DNA of 64,000 bases from Cepaea nemoralis. Lineage: Eukaryota; Mollusca; Gastropoda; Stylommatophora; Helicidae. Made by a program: the position numbers and the translations under genes. The notes below the pieces were generated by a model. That model was not told where the DNA came from. It saw only the letters and a list, made by a program, of their open reading frames with translations, and made no database searches. Location of the stretch: positions 35,001 through 99,000 of the forward strand of contig JACEFZ010027948.1 in assembly GCA_014155875.1 (NCBI GenBank), in the 5' to 3' direction. Positions 1 through 42,148 of the stretch are shown in pieces; within the stretch, counting starts at the first letter, position 1, and each line of letters opens with the position of its first letter.

Positions 1-515
1 TATGTGTGATACATTTATCTATATGGGACATCTGATCTCTATAGGGGGGGACAACATTTATCAGGCTGCGGTCGGTATAGTGATTTTTCCTCGTGACCTG
101 GTACTGAAGTCCCATGATGAATTTGTTGAAGAACTTTCCTTCTTTTCAGGCTGAGAAACGAGCTGCGAATAGTATTACAATGCAATGGAGAACAAACAGA
201 TCTATCTCTCAATAACTCAATAGCAAAGAAGATTGGTTATTAAGATAAATCAAACTGAAGAAAATGAATATGACATGACACAAATGTCTGGAAAGACAGT
301 CGGTGGTGAGTAAGTTGACCAGGCTTCACTGACATAAAGAAGAGAACTAAGGACACAGGCTTGATATACCAGGACTTTTATTTTGGCAGTAGACTTCCTG
401 TTCTCTCAGACTGTTTTTGTTAAGCTGTTCATTTCTGTTGCTGCCTTACCAATACTGAAGGTGATTTCCTGATCTCGGGATAATGTACTATTCACCTCAG
501 ATCCGTGTTATGTAA
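1..515. other. unassigned upstream sequence
   Basis: No reading frame, tRNA or recognisable repeat head was found here. It precedes a decayed reverse-transcriptase fragment and may be part of the same old insertion, but I cannot show this. Confidence 0.4.
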
Positions 516-930
516 ATGGTCTACTATCTCCAGTTCGGCATCCACACAGGCAAGAAGGGTATAATCAAGTTTTATGATACAACTTTAGAAGAGTATGAAA
601 TCAAGAGTGGACTTAAGCAAAGTTATGTACTTGCTCCCACCCTCCTTGGAATATACTTTTCACATGTATTGAAATATTCCTTTCCTGATCAGGATGGTGG
701 TATATACATTCACTCACGCTCAGATGGCGGCTCTTACAATGCTCAAAGATTGAAGGTCAAGACCAAAATTAGGAGGGTACTGATCAGAGAGTTGCTTTTC
801 TAGATCATGCTGCAATTACTCTGAGGAAGAATTAAACTACTGTCTGCATTCTCTAATGCTAGTTATGGATTTGGTTTAAAAATTAGCAAAAAGAAGACAC
901 ATATTATATAGAACCTATACCACTAAATGC
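516..930 (+). pseudogene. LINE reverse-transcriptase fragment
   Basis: The translation carries the RT palm landmark usually written GVKQGCVLAPTLF, here as GLKQSYVLAPTLL. A stretch resembling DGGIYIHSRSDG and an RRLxAKTK-like segment follow. A stop then interrupts just where the FADD catalytic box should be, and a shifted frame continues with GLKISKKKTHI, as in the RT thumb. It is a dead, truncated non-LTR retrotransposon piece; its clade cannot be decided from this length. Confidence 0.65.
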
Positions 931-939
931 AGTCTCCCT

Positions 940-1177
940 GGTGAAGGAGTTAAGGTCGCTATTCGAAATCCCGAATACTCACGTACGAAACACAGCTGCG
1001 CGAGACTCGGCAGCGGATCGCGTCGCGTTGGTTTCTTACGAAAAGGTATGTAAGCAGATAGCTCAGAATGCAATGGCAAACTACTGAATGTAACACTTGC
1101 CAAGACATTAACAACAACTGAAAAATTCTGGTGTTGACTGCAATGTCCTGTAAATAGGATATGCAAAAAAAAAAAAA
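940..1177 (+). mobile_element. SINE-1 copy
   Basis: This is a degenerate copy of the dispersed retroposon best seen at 6245-6494. It shares the block around AATGGCAAACTACTGA, the TGCCAAGA segment, and the terminal TGTCCTGTAAAGGATATGCAA-type tail, followed here by a run of A. About 110 bases after it (1190-1290) match the end of the element at 7780-8168. Confidence 0.65.
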
Positions 1178-1299
1178 AGGGAACACTATATATAACACGG
1201 ACAGTGAGGAGCATGTTTGTGATATTTACTAGCACAGGAACGGAGCATTATGGGGTGAACCTTTGCCATGAATTTGTAACAGCGACTAATGGCTGACTA

Positions 1300-1680
1300 A
1301 CCAAACATGGTCATTGAGCAGACAAGCTGAAAAACATCTAATGACAGTGGAAATATGGTTTCTGGGGCAAATGCTAAGAATACCATGAAGGGACAGGAAA
1401 ACCAATAATCGATCCTTCAAGAAACAATTGAAAACCATAAATGTATTAAGAAATTCAACAAAGTCAGGATATTTCGGTACGCAATAAGGAGGAATAAACT
1501 TGAACACTGTGTGACAAACTGGCAGACTTCACAGGAAAAGAGCAAGGGGTAGACACAGTGGTAAATACTTGGACTGCTTGATCACATGACAGAATCAGGA
1601 AAACAATTACAGACATAATCAGAGACCCATGACCACCAAAACTTATCGGCATGGTTCGCGTTGAGGATTATATATGTTTA
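1300..1680 (+). pseudogene. LINE 3' end, decayed
   Basis: The sequence parallels the better preserved LINE 3' end at 24530-25070: AGAATACCATG, GACAGGAAAACCAAT, CCTTCAAGAAACAA, an AACTGGCA block and a CTTATCGGCATGG terminus. Many indels leave no open frame. Confidence 0.6.
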
Positions 1681-1769
1681 TGTAACGTTTTATTAATATA
1701 TAATTGTCCTATTAAGTATTTACCATGTCTGTTCTGCATGCTACGAAACATTTAGCACCTTTAAAACAA

Positions 1770-1894
1770 GGTTGCACACGAGTTTATCGTCTGCTTTTAA
1801 CTGATCTTACTCCTCAGGAAATCATCTTTTGTCATCACGATGTTACACAAGCGTTTATCAGCTGTTTTTAATTGATCTTACTCCTCAGGAAATA
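1770..1894 (+). repeat. 71-bp spaced duplication carrying a splice-acceptor-like motif
   Basis: About 53 bases ending in CTTACTCCTCAGGAAAT occur twice, 71 bp apart (AG at 1816-1817 and 1887-1888). Both copies have a pyrimidine-rich run before the AG. The second lies 20 bases before the transporter start codon, so it may be the 3' splice site of a 5'-UTR intron. Confidence 0.6.
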
Positions 1895-1908
1895 GCCAAA
1901 CAAAGAAA

Positions 1909-31461
<29,553 letters not shown>

Positions 31462-32397
31462 ATTATATGTGAAAATGAACGACACTATGCAATTGTTATT
31501 ATTGAAAGGCCAATCTACATGCTTACTTCTGAAAATGCTATGAATTTAAAACACTTGGAATATTGTTAGTAAATTTTTTAACTTAATAGTTAATTGACAG
31601 ATACTGCCCCAGTAGTCTAAAGTAATAGTTCTTTACATATTGTACGTTATGTGACTATGATGTGTGATTACCAAATCCTGTCCTCGCCAGCTTTTCCTTT
31701 CAATTTCCAGAAAATTCTTAAACGTATCCTATACCCAATTTTAGGAGATTGATCGACCTCTAAATTGTACTGGTTACTTAAACGTATGTCTCTGTGTGGA
31801 TTAAACACGGACCATTGTTTTGCTAGGCAAACGCATTAAATACTATACTACTCCGGCGCAGTTTGCTTTCACCTCTTTAAAAACGTTAGTGATTTCTAAT
31901 GTTTGGTACTGGGATGTTATCTTCCTTTGAGTTTTGAAATAGTTTAAGTTTCTACGTATAGTCCAATCCGTGTGACGTTGTTCATCCTTTCTGTCCTCGG
32001 CCTTTTCTAACGCATGCTGCTAACTATTTCTGATACCGATGTTCTTCCATGCTATGATGCCAAATTGTCTAGCACCCTCTCTCTCTTAGTTTACCCTTGC
32101 TTGCCCCCCCCTCCCCCCAACTTTCCCTGATGCACTTCATCTATCCCCTTATTATGAAGTGTCCAAAGAATGTGAACTGTCTTCTGATGCGAGCACCCTG
32201 TTATCTAGTTAAAGTTTAAAAATCAGTTATTCTCAAGTATAATGCCCTTCTTTTACTCAGTTACTCAGTTATAAAGATAATGATTTAACAATTATAACCA
32301 GGACACAATGAAACAAGGTTTCAATACCAACCATAAATACTGGTTTGTAACCTTCACGGCTTAACTGCGCATATTAGACACAGATCACATGTACAGA
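31462..32397 (+). other. transporter 3' flank / probable 3' UTR
   Basis: No frame. An ATTAAA at 31800-31805 could serve as a polyadenylation signal, but nothing else supports it. The remainder is unassigned. Confidence 0.35.
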
Positions 32398-32796
32398 AGA
32401 TGTGTTTCCCATGAAAGTAAGACCGGGTCTTATATTAATGTTAGCTTAAAAATGCACCAGGGATAATTTTCGGGATATATATATATATATTATTTTTTTC
32501 AGATACAAAAATCTACATTTATTCGTGTACAAAATTCTACATTTAATCAAATACAGTCATATCATCTTCTTAATTAACACGAGTCACATATTGAATTATG
32601 AGCCACATTCGTGCATTATCAAGTGCCCACCAGTGTCGTCTGTACTCCGACTGGCCATTCGGCAACAAGTCTTTCATTCTAGCTGACGATCTTAACTAGG
32701 GCATATTTTAGAGGTAGGTCTTATATTAAAAGCATCTTGAAAAATCGTGCTCGGGCTTATTAGAGAGGTAGGTTTTATTTTCGAGGAAACACGGTA
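32398..32796 (-). mobile_element. MITE-like DNA transposon
   Basis: The left end reads GTGTTTCCCATGAAAGTAAG and the complement of the right end ACCGTGTTTCCTCGAAAATA, a terminal inverted repeat. Both arms continue with GGTCTTATATTA. About 400 bp, no coding capacity. From memory, ends of this ACCGTGTTTCC type are common in animal genomes; family not named. Confidence 0.65.
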
Positions 32797-33850
32797 GGTA
32801 CACATGTAATCCTTGATAAATACTCTCAAAGTAGTGTGAATTGTTGGACATGCATACGTGCTAGACCCGAGGTAATAAATGGTTACCACTTTCTTTTCTC
32901 ATCACCGTTACACCCTAAACACCAGTTTCTGTTCTCATCACCGTTACACATTAAACACCAGCTTCTGTTGTTTACATTTCACAAACTAGCCAACATGTCA
33001 GACGCAGACTTTTTAACAATGACCACAGCAGTACAAAAGTGAACGCTTTCAACAACTATTTGGAATCTGTATGTAATAATGAAATAATATCATAGAAATT
33101 TGATGCGATGTCGAGTGTTTCGACACGATGGTTGTGTATTCTATCCCCAATGGGGGAAAGGTTGAATGTTACTCGACATTACTGGGTCATACTCGTACAA
33201 TTCGGACGAGAGTTTATTGCATCTAAAGTCTGTCAGCATACTCCTGACCACATGATTTCTCCAGTCTCGCTTGGTCATAGAAAATACTGACCTACCGCTT
33301 CGCATTTACTCTTCATAATGCAGATTGACCACCATCACCATCACCATCACATCAATCAGCCTGTTAACTAGTATTGAAGTCTTTCAGCCGTCTCCAGTTG
33401 CCATCAATTCGATTCAACACAGCATTAGAATTTGCCCCAATGCTCTTGCACTCTTGTGTGATATAGTTTTCTCCTCGGAAGTTTTATTTTCCCTCTCTCT
33501 TTTTTCTTGGAACATGGTCTTCATTACTTTCAGTAGCAGTCCTCGTTGCTACATATTGTGACAACGCCAAGATAACCTTTTTTTCATGTTGTTCAATATT
33601 TACGATGCGTTCTATTGATATCTTTTCATTCCAATTATTCTTTGCGATAGCAATACACCTCAAATATTCCCACGTTCTTTTTATTTCTTCTGTTTTCATA
33701 TTCCATATTCCATAGCTACATAGCATTGTGGGCCAAATATGTAAAGTGATTATTTGTGTTTGTAGCTCAATATTGCTGTTACTTGATGTTTAGAATGTTT
33801 ATGACTGTCTGTAAACTTTCTTTGTTTTGGACTACTGCAATTATCAATTA
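32797..33850. other. unassigned intergenic stretch
   Basis: Contains a near-repeat of about 39 bp at 32895-32975 (CTTCTGTTCTCATCACCGTTACAC type) and short decayed LINE-like text. No gene supported. Confidence 0.5.
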
Positions 33851-33854
33851 GCAG

Positions 33855-34095
33855 GCTCTGTGGTGAAGGCATTACGAACGCAATTCATAATCCCGTATAC
33901 CCAGCTTGAGACACAGCTGCGGGCGATTTGGAAGCACACCGCCAAGCATGGGTTACCTCCCATACAATAGTATGAATTAATGTCGTTCATAAAACAATGG
34001 CGCACTACTGAAAGTAAACTTTCCAAGAAATCACAAATAAACAACACATGCTAGAATTGACTGCTCCGTCATGTAAAGGATATGCAAGCAACTTT
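33855..34095 (+). mobile_element. SINE-1 copy
   Basis: AATCCCGTATACC head, AATGGCGCACTACTGAAAGT, TTTCCAAGAAATC, and GTCATGTAAAGGATATGCAA tail. Confidence 0.7.
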
Positions 34096-34736
34096 TAAAA
34101 ATTAACAATCTAGCAGTATATTCAGTTTCGCATTCTTATGTAATGATTTGGCACAGAAAGCGAAACTTCGTTACTCTTTCAATTATCTTTCACTCCATGT
34201 TAAAATTTATGTTCTGGTTTTCTTTAGCGTTATTTTTTTTATCTTACTATCATTTATCTTGGCGTTAAATGCTGTTGATGTTTCATCAATATTTTTAGTA
34301 ACTGTTGTAATGATTCTTTTGTTCCTTCTTTTATGGTTTCATTATCTGCAAATCCAATGCGTTATTCGCTCACCATTAAATAAATCTCCATGCAATGAAC
34401 AGTTTTCGTCAATAATAGTATGAATCTAGCACCAAATACATAATATGCTTCAATGTGTGAAAAAAGTTCTTATGGCACAATGTAACTGTTTGCAGCATGT
34501 CATTATTTAAAAGACGAAATACTCCTAAACCTTGTACATAATACATTATCATATTATTACTATTAAGCTTCTTCGATACTAGGGCTCCATGTATCTAACT
34601 GCACAGAATGAAAAAGTAAACAAAACAAAAATATTACGTAAGGACTCTTTTCCACATCATGATGCATATTGGGTGTATGGTGTTAGTCCCATATGTTACA
34701 CCAGAGCGGCACTCGACGGGTGAAGGAATCAGAATC
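34096..34736. other. unassigned intergenic stretch
   Basis: A 91-codon hydrophobic frame (34148-34423) has no recognisable motif and lies in AT-rich repeat-laden DNA; I do not call it a gene. Confidence 0.4.
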
Positions 34737-35143
34737 AGGCCAGTCATCGTTGTCACAACAGAACATTTCCTGCTATCATCATCAGTATCAGGCCAGCTGT
34801 CGTTGCCTCACAGAACATTTCCTGCTATCATCATCAGTATCAGGCCAGTCATCGTTGTCCCAACAGAACATTTCCTGCTAGCATCATCAGTATCAGGCCA
34901 GCCGTCATTGCCTCACAGAACATTTCCTGCTATCATCATCAGTATCAGGCCAGCTGTCGTTGCCTCACAGAACATTTCCTGCTATCATCATCAGAATCAG
35001 GCCAGCTGTCGTTGCCTCACAGAACATTTCCTGCTATCATCATCAGTATCAGGCCAGCCGTCATTGCCTTACAGAACATTTCCTGCTAGCATCATCAGTA
35101 TCAGGCCAGCCGTCGTTGCCTTACAGAACATTTCCTGCTATAA
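34737..35143 (+). repeat. 52-bp tandem repeat, about 7.8 copies
   Basis: CATTTCCTGC recurs every 52 bases (34764, 34816, 34868, 34921 and on). The unit includes ATCAGTATCAGGCCAGC, GTCGTTGCC and CACAGAA. All three frames stay open because the unit lacks stops, which explains the long ORF here. Confidence 0.95.
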
Positions 35144-35149
35144 ATTTTA

Positions 35150-35392
35150 GGCCGGTCTGCCAGCGTTGTGTGAAGGTTGTTACGGATGCAATTCGTAATC
35201 CCACACACCGGGTAATTTCGCAGCAGACAGCCTTGTGTGGTTTTCTTGCTATGGTATGAGTGCCGGTCGTTCAGAAAGCGATGGCAAACTACTGAACGTA
35301 AACTTTCCCAGGAAACAAAAATAGCAACAACAAAAAAAATTGCTGGAGTTTACTGCTACGTCCTGTAAAGGATATGCAGCTGACTGACTGTC
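35150..35392 (+). mobile_element. SINE-1 copy
   Basis: Begins inside the last 52-bp unit's flank: TAATCCCACACACCGGGTAA, AGCGATGGCAAACTACTGAA, and TCCTGTAAAGGATATGCAG. Confidence 0.75.
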
Positions 35393-35436
35393 AATTTAAA
35401 AAATAAAAAATAAACAACAAAATCATACGTCTCGAG

Positions 35437-35512
35437 GCGGATTCGAGCCCATGACCACGGGGCGGTGACATCAACGTGCTAGCCACTGCTCTGCCTCGAC
35501 TGCAAGTGTGTG
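35437..35512 (-). other. tRNA-like sequence
   Basis: On the minus strand it runs GTCGAGGCAGAGCAGTGGCT to GCTCGAATCCGCCTCGAGA. The ends can pair (TCGAGGC with GCCTCGA) and a box A/box B layout is visible, but the T-arm stem is poor. The head resembles SINE-3, so it is more likely a SINE head or tRNA pseudogene than a working tRNA. Confidence 0.45.
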
Positions 35513-35783
35513 GAACAATAACGAGTAATGTGCACAATCAGATGTTAGAGCAGATCGATTTTAAAGTGAAAATAGCTGTAGCTAAAAGGGAAATATGAAC
35601 TCAGAATTATAGCTAATCTTATAAGGAATTATGCAAGAAAATATACGATCTTGTAACTAAATAAATAGGCTTCACATTCCTATATCTGTATTTCTTGACT
35701 AGAAGTACTCATATATTAAATAAATAACGACTGTGTTATTCGTGGAATATTTCTGACATTTTTTTCTTCTTTTTTTGGTAAGG

Positions 35784-35833
<50 letters not shown>

Positions 35834-35834
35834 C
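35784..35834 (+). repeat. (ATTG)n microsatellite
   Basis: About 12 perfect TTGA/ATTG units. Confidence 0.9.
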
Positions 35835-37590
35835 GAATGGACATCATAGCCCACTGGCATAACCCATTTATGCTCCATCTCCGCAAAAAATGTCGTAAGG
35901 TGTAGATTATAATTACATACTAGATTACTTTTAGATGTGGTTGTTTATTTGCAAATGTCAGAACACTGTGTCTGTGAAACCGGATGGTTAGTAATTGCTG
36001 CTCTGTTGATAAAATATGTCTAATAGTATGTGTCTACAATGACTTGTACATGATGAAGCTTTAGACTAGGCTGTGTTTCTACATTCATTCATCCACGTGA
36101 ATGTTTAGCTAAATATATCAGCTGACATATCACGTGACATAGCTGCTTGTCCCATATCCTGGACTTATCTATCACTTACAGACATTTGGACACAGATTAA
36201 TTGTACACTATCCTAACTCATAAAGGACGGGAAGACTCTGTTTGAGGTCGACGATGCCAGGTCTTAGCATTGAAATGTCGGTTTTCATAGCGACAATAGT
36301 TCTTGGTGACAACTGGCAAGATTGAGGGGAAGGGAACAAGAAGGAGGCAGAGAAATTGTTGTATGGATGATTTGGTCATATGCCATGGTCGAGACAAGAA
36401 CACAGAGCTGATCCATGACTCTGGTGATCGCGTGAGATGGCAAAACATGTTCACCTACGCTTATCAGCATGACACATAATGATGATGAATAGTTAATGTA
36501 ACGTTATTATTTTATGCTATATGTCCTTGCTACAGCGACGACCCGAATAAATTGCACACGTCAGCAGAAAAGTCGGCATCGGAAAGAAACCTATGACCTT
36601 CGTTGAAAATAACGCAGAATAATTAATTTCTATAGGAACGATCATAGTATAGATTTCTTCTATTTTATTATTAAATGTTAATGCTTGGCGTTGTTCATGC
36701 GTGTGTTTTTGTTCAAACTATGTATGTCGAATATTTTTATTTTTGTAGACACCAGGTGTGTTCAATATGTGCATTTATCTTTGCAAAGTTGTGTAAAATA
36801 TTAATACTTGTATATATCGCTGGACATGCTCTCTTCTACAACTCTTTGCAAGTAGTCAGGTTCTCTTCTGAAGAGGCGCTTAGGTCCAAACAAATGGTGA
36901 CTATATCAGAAAACTTTTAATGAAAGACAGTTCTGACTTTGAGTCTAAAGTGAAACGAAAGAACGGACAGAAAGAGACATTGAAGTCATCAAGTAAATAT
37001 AGTACATCGGATTTATTCCTTGATTTCTGTCATCAAATCAATTTTCATCAGACCCTTCTTATCACTCCTTCACTGGACAAGAAATGATCAATTTCTTGAC
37101 CTAATTCCCAATTTTTCCTCCAAGAGACAAGTCACGAAGAGCTGTAGTTCCCGAAACATGAAGCAAATTTGATTGTTTTACGTTTAACACTTAGGATATG
37201 GTGCGCCATTTAAAATGATTCACAAATTGCCCAACATTGTATCTCAGTGTGGCTCGGTAGTTAAGACTTAGAAAGTTAAAATTAATTAAAATATATGGCT
37301 TTAATTCCATTCCAAGATTTCTACGAGTTACTCCTGGTTATCTGCATGTTTATTTCATGCAAAATTACCAGTTGTAAGCCGAGATAAAGCTTCAAATTAC
37401 TATTACCATTGATGACAAGAAATTTACTCATAGAATAACTTGATATAATATGAATGTATCACTTTGAAAAGAACTTCAAGAAGATTGTGAAAGATTGTGA
37501 AGGCTTACAATAATAAAAACATAAAACATTACACGTTTAGAGTCATTGTTTCATAGTAGCTCTGTGTCCTGTTTGATTGGAATAGAATGC
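35835..37590. other. intergenic, mostly unassigned
   Basis: Only a plus-strand LINE 3' end (36230-36490: TGACAACTGGCAAGATTGAG, ATCCATGACTCTGGTGATCG, ACGATGATGA-like tail) is recognisable. The rest is AT-rich without a supported gene. Confidence 0.6.
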
Positions 37591-37594
37591 TTTT

Positions 37595-37848
37595 TTTAAA
37601 AGTTGCATATCCCTTACAGGAAGTTGCAGTCAACACCAGCGTTTTTCAGCTGTTGTTGATGTTCTTGGCAAGATTACGCTCAGTAGTTTGCCGTTGCTTT
37701 CTGAGTGACCGGCTCACATACCCCTAAGTAACCAACGCGACGCGATCCGCTGCCGAATCTCGCGCAGCTGTGTTTCTCACGTGGATATATGGGATTTCGG
37801 AGAAAGTCGTTAACGCCTCAGTCAGGGAGACCGGAAATCGAATGCTAG
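37595..37848 (-). mobile_element. SINE-1 copy
   Basis: Inverted, well preserved: GCATATCCCTTACAGGAAG, CAGTCAACACCAGCGTTTTT, CTTGGCAAGATTACGCTCAG, then GCGACGCGATCCGCTGCCG. Confidence 0.8.
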
Positions 37849-37879
37849 GAAGTTATAAATAGAACAAGACGTCATAAAG

Positions 37880-38760
37880 AAACATTGTGGATACTTAAAA
37901 GCGTTATATGATGAAGAAGGAGCAGAATTAACAATTGAAATGGACTTAGAAGGCACACCTAACCTAAATGAAGAAATATAGAATATAGAAATACAGAAAT
38001 ATTAAATAAACTGTTGAATGATACTTACAATGATGGATACATACCAAGCGATTTACCGACAAATGCATGCATAAATAGGTAAAAGTCCCTTTCACATGCC
38101 TAAATGTGCATTAGATATATAGCTAGACACATATTTTATAGACCAATCTGTACTCGTGAGTGTTGCTCTCAGTAACAGGTCAGTCGCCTTTACTTCCCAA
38201 TACATTTCTTAGTACTCTTTTAGGCTGGATGGAGATGAGAGCCAAGGTAAAGTTTGTAAAAACAATTGAGAATCTATCCTATGCGGAAACTCTTGACCGC
38301 CTTGTTACCGCTGCTCCATCTGTGCGTATAGCTTATCTCATCAGACAATAAACAGTTGCATGCAAAGAATTGCATACAATAAACCCTGCAAATTAGGTAA
38401 CTCCAAACTCTTAGTCAGAATTTTCGTGTTAATTATAAGAAGGAAACTAAAGATGGACATTAACAGATACAAGAATGGACTTGTGAAGGAGAAAGGAGCA
38501 AATATTGCAATGTACACATTTCGACTACTAATGGAGAGATCTACACCGATAAAGAAATATGTTCCTACACTTCGTCTTTATAGAGAACACCAGTGCATTT
38601 GACAAAGTAACACAAGATGACATTTTCAAAATGCTGGAGGCTATTAAAATTGATGAGAAAGATCTCAGAATATTTTTTTTAAATATTTACTGGAAACAAG
38701 TGGCAGCTATTACAATGGAAAACAAATTTGAGCAATTATGAATGCAGAAAACATGGTAAG
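37880..38760 (+). pseudogene. LINE RT fragment
   Basis: Frames read TSAFDKVTQDDIFKMLEAIK and [14 protein letters not shown], near-matching TKAFDKVRHVDMIRMLEDLQ and NIYWKQQAAIRVDN of the LINE at 42149-44985. It decays into a CT-rich run and then a TA/CA microsatellite at 38844. Confidence 0.75.
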
Positions 38761-38841
38761 GACAAGAATGCGTTCTGTTACCGCTTTTGTCTGCCTCTCT
38801 CTCCTCTCTTTCTCCCCTATCTCTCTCCTCTCTTTGTCTCC

Positions 38842-39015
<174 letters not shown>

Positions 39016-39660
39016 TTCACCAAGGAGACCGGCGATATTAACTTAGACTAGTGAAAATAAATAATGACAGAAATCATGTCCACTCTGTCACAGCAGCAAA
39101 GATGATATGCACTTGGCCTGCGACATTTCCCTCATAAACCCAAACATGGAATTATATGCAAAATAACTAAACAGGCTAAACTGAAGATCAAAACAATTAG
39201 TTCTCAAAATGTGTAGGGGAAATTTTTTTTTTTAAATAATGAGAATTGGTAAAGCAAATGATAACTTCTTGTAATTTGGTGAAACTTACTTCAAGATGTA
39301 GACTCCTAAACATATTTAAGTTCTAATTTAGACAGACATCGGGGACAGAGATATTAAAATAATAATTTTTAAAAAGGTACGAGGAGAAAGTTTCATGGCA
39401 TATGTAAGTTAGAGGTTGTCATGATAAGGTAAATCTAGCAACAAAATAAGAATAGTTAACTCTAACGTTAAATTTGTATTGCTGTATTGATTAGAAACAT
39501 GACGATCGGTTAAAATAATCACACATAAACTACAGACATTCATTAATTGATGCCCGCACACAACAGAATTAAAATTGTATGACAGAATCACCATTGCAGA
39601 AATTAGTGAAAAAAAGACAAATTCCAGTGAATTAAGAAATGGGCAAAAGAGAGTGGCGCT

Positions 39661-40075
39661 AAATAGGACCATCCATCCATCCATCATGTGCCATGCTGGT
39701 AAGCGTGGGCGGTTATGTTTTGCCATCTCACCAGAGTCGTAGATCAGCTCCGTGTTCCTGTCTCGACCATGCCATGTGGCCAAGCCATCCAGGTATTTGC
39801 CTCTAGGTCTTCCTCTTGGTCTGTTCCCTTCGATCTTACCAGTTGTCACCAAGTTCTCCAATTCAGTTCTTCTCATAACATGCCCAAAAAATTGTGACTG
39901 TCTGCGTCTAATGTCTCTATTCAGTTTACGATCTTCGTTTGTTTCTTGAAGGACCTGTTCATTGGTCTTTCTGGCTGTCCATGGTATTCATTGCATTTTC
40001 CTCAGAAACCACATTTCTGCTCATTGTCCAAGCTTCACATCCATATAAAAGTACAGGTTCTATGTAGCACCTCAA
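39661..40075 (-). pseudogene. LINE 3' end with (GGAT)n tail
   Basis: Inverted relative of 24530-25070: CCATCCATCCATCATGTGCC is the tail, and the minus frame reads MRRTELENLVTTGKIEGNRP, then RGRPRGKYLDGLATWHGRDR. Only the C-terminal end of the element is present. Confidence 0.8.
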
Positions 40076-40469
40076 CACTGTCACGAACCCACTGTAAATT
40101 GGCGATAAGATGAAAAAACTAACGGAGACAGCATGTTTTCAAGGTCACAATTGTTTCTGAAATGGATAGTCTGCCCCTGGAACATCTGATGTATTGACTT
40201 CAAAGAACTTTACTAGAACACTCCAGGCTCTTTAACAAAAACAAGACTTGTGTACAGTAGTGTAGGCCAGAAAGTTGACTAGAGCTGACGTGTTTCTGTA
40301 CCGCTGTTAGGAAATTCGGAGAGCATCTACAGTGTTAGATTTAATTAAAGATTAAACAACATGTGTCTTTATGGCAAAATGTAGAGGCCATCCAGGAGTG
40401 ATGCGGTGTTGCATAAGGTATTACAGATAGTGTATTTAGGCCTAATTAATATAGGCTGTAGCCTTGTTA

Positions 40470-40645
40470 AAACTAGCTAGGGTAGTGAAGTGATGATTGG
40501 CTCTGCTAGTTGAGAATAGAGTAGTGAAGTGAGAATTAGTTCTGCTAGTTGAGAATAGAGTAGGGAAGTGATGATTAGCTCTGTTAGTTGAGAATAGAGT
40601 AGTGAAGTGAGAATTAGCTCTGCTAGTGAGAATAGTGTAGTGGGG
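40470..40645 (+). repeat. 39-bp tandem repeat
   Basis: TGAGAATAGAGTAGTGAAGT recurs at 40511, 40550 and 40589, with a shorter unit at 40627. About 4.5 copies. Confidence 0.9.
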
Positions 40646-41399
40646 TGATATTTGGAGAGATTTAAGAATGGGTTGGGAGATGGGGGAAGTGTCCAGTAGT
40701 GGGATCTTTCAGTGGGGTGCCCACTGGGGTTCTGCACACTGTTTATTGGTCTTTCCTTTTCACAACCTGATTCGGACCTAGGTGATAAGCTCATCTGCTC
40801 TATGACAGAGTTTAGTTCACTGATAAATATATGAGCAAGGCTGTAGGCCTACACTCAGCTGGTAGGATCAGTGACTGGTGCTTTCACCCGGTGTATTATT
40901 TCTCTAACAGGTTCCCTGCCAGTTACGAGGAAGCTCTACACTCGTTTTGAAGAAGTTCAACTCCGATTTGGAAAGAACACCAGTTGAACAGTCAAATGTT
41001 TTCTTACGGAAAATGAATAACGTCCAAGAAGAAAGGTTGTACCATAATGTTTACGCTGGGCCTATGATCAGGAGGGTCCACCGGAACAGGGCTCAGATGA
41101 GCGAAACCATTTAACGATCCAGTGTGTTAAGGTTCACCTAGGATGGGTGATGTTTGTTGAGACACCACACCTCATACGAACATTAGTAACTACACGAGAA
41201 CTTTAAATGTAACATTCACATGGTGTGGTAGATTCCAGGGAAATATTACAAGGAACATTGTAATTTAGACACTATAGACAAAAGATAGGATCAAGTCTAT
41301 TACCAACAACAGTGATACCAATTTTCACAGTACAGAGATTTGTACATTTTAAGAACTATAAGGACTTATAATGTGCAGTGTGCAACCGGTCCAATATCA
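40646..41399. other. unassigned intergenic stretch
   Basis: No open frame, tRNA or known repeat seen. Confidence 0.5.
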
Positions 41400-41680
41400 G
41401 TTAGTTAGTTAGTTAGTTAGTCTTTCCTCTTGAGCCTAAGGCGGCGCATAGGGCAGAAGTCCTGTCTCTCCATGCCTGGCGGTTCGCTGCTACCTGTTGT
41501 AGATCTTGAATATTTACTTGGCCATTGAATGAGCCTTCTCTAATGATGGTTCTACGCAGGGTATCTCTTGGTCTTCCCCGTTTTCTTTTCCCTACCGGTG
41601 ACCATATGAGGGCTTGGTAGGGGAGTCTTGTCTTGTCCATTCTGAGTACATGGCCGATGTAGTTCCAACGGCGGGTCCAT
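41400..41680 (-). pseudogene. LINE 3' end with (AACT)n tail
   Basis: The minus frame reads KRKRGRPRDTLRRTI and QAWRDRTSALCAALGSRG, stop, then AACTAACTAACTAACT: a classical LINE C-terminus and tandem tail, of a family different from the neighbours. Confidence 0.75.
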
Positions 41681-42148
41681 GATCAGTAGTAAATAATAAA
41701 CTGTATCTATTTCGAAGGATCATGTCGATGGATTACCAGGTAGCTACAGAAGAAAGTCAGTGTCTGGCAGGAGAGATACATCACTCGGTTAGGTTGTCTT
41801 GTGCTGACCTAACGTGCTGTGGTGTGTCCTTGCAAGGATGAACTGACTGTGCTATTGATCTGAGGGTCCGATTCTACACAAACTATAGAACACGTCACAC
41901 ATTCTTCGCATACGCTTCTCACATACATTACACTTTTCTTTTAATAAATTAATTGTTATTAATTTTTAGAAGCTAGAGTTGTTAAGTATGTTGCGTTGGG
42001 GAAGAATGAGAGAGGGCATGATACAGCAGTGATAGAGAGAGAGAGAGAAAGAGGTGTCCATAAACTGACGGAGTTTTGTAGACGGATTCTAGGGGTTTCT
42101 CCAGGATAATGATAAGGGGTTAAAATATAATGTGGGTTTTGGTTCGTC

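Noticed and set aside
34148..34423. 91-residue hydrophobic ORF as a small membrane protein
   Set aside because: T-rich DNA gives hydrophobic codons by chance; no motif, start context or neighbour supports it.
34659..35259. 163-codon ORF with repeated HRTFPAIIISIRPVV phrases
   Set aside because: Product of the 52-bp tandem repeat; equally long frames exist in other phases, so no coding selection.
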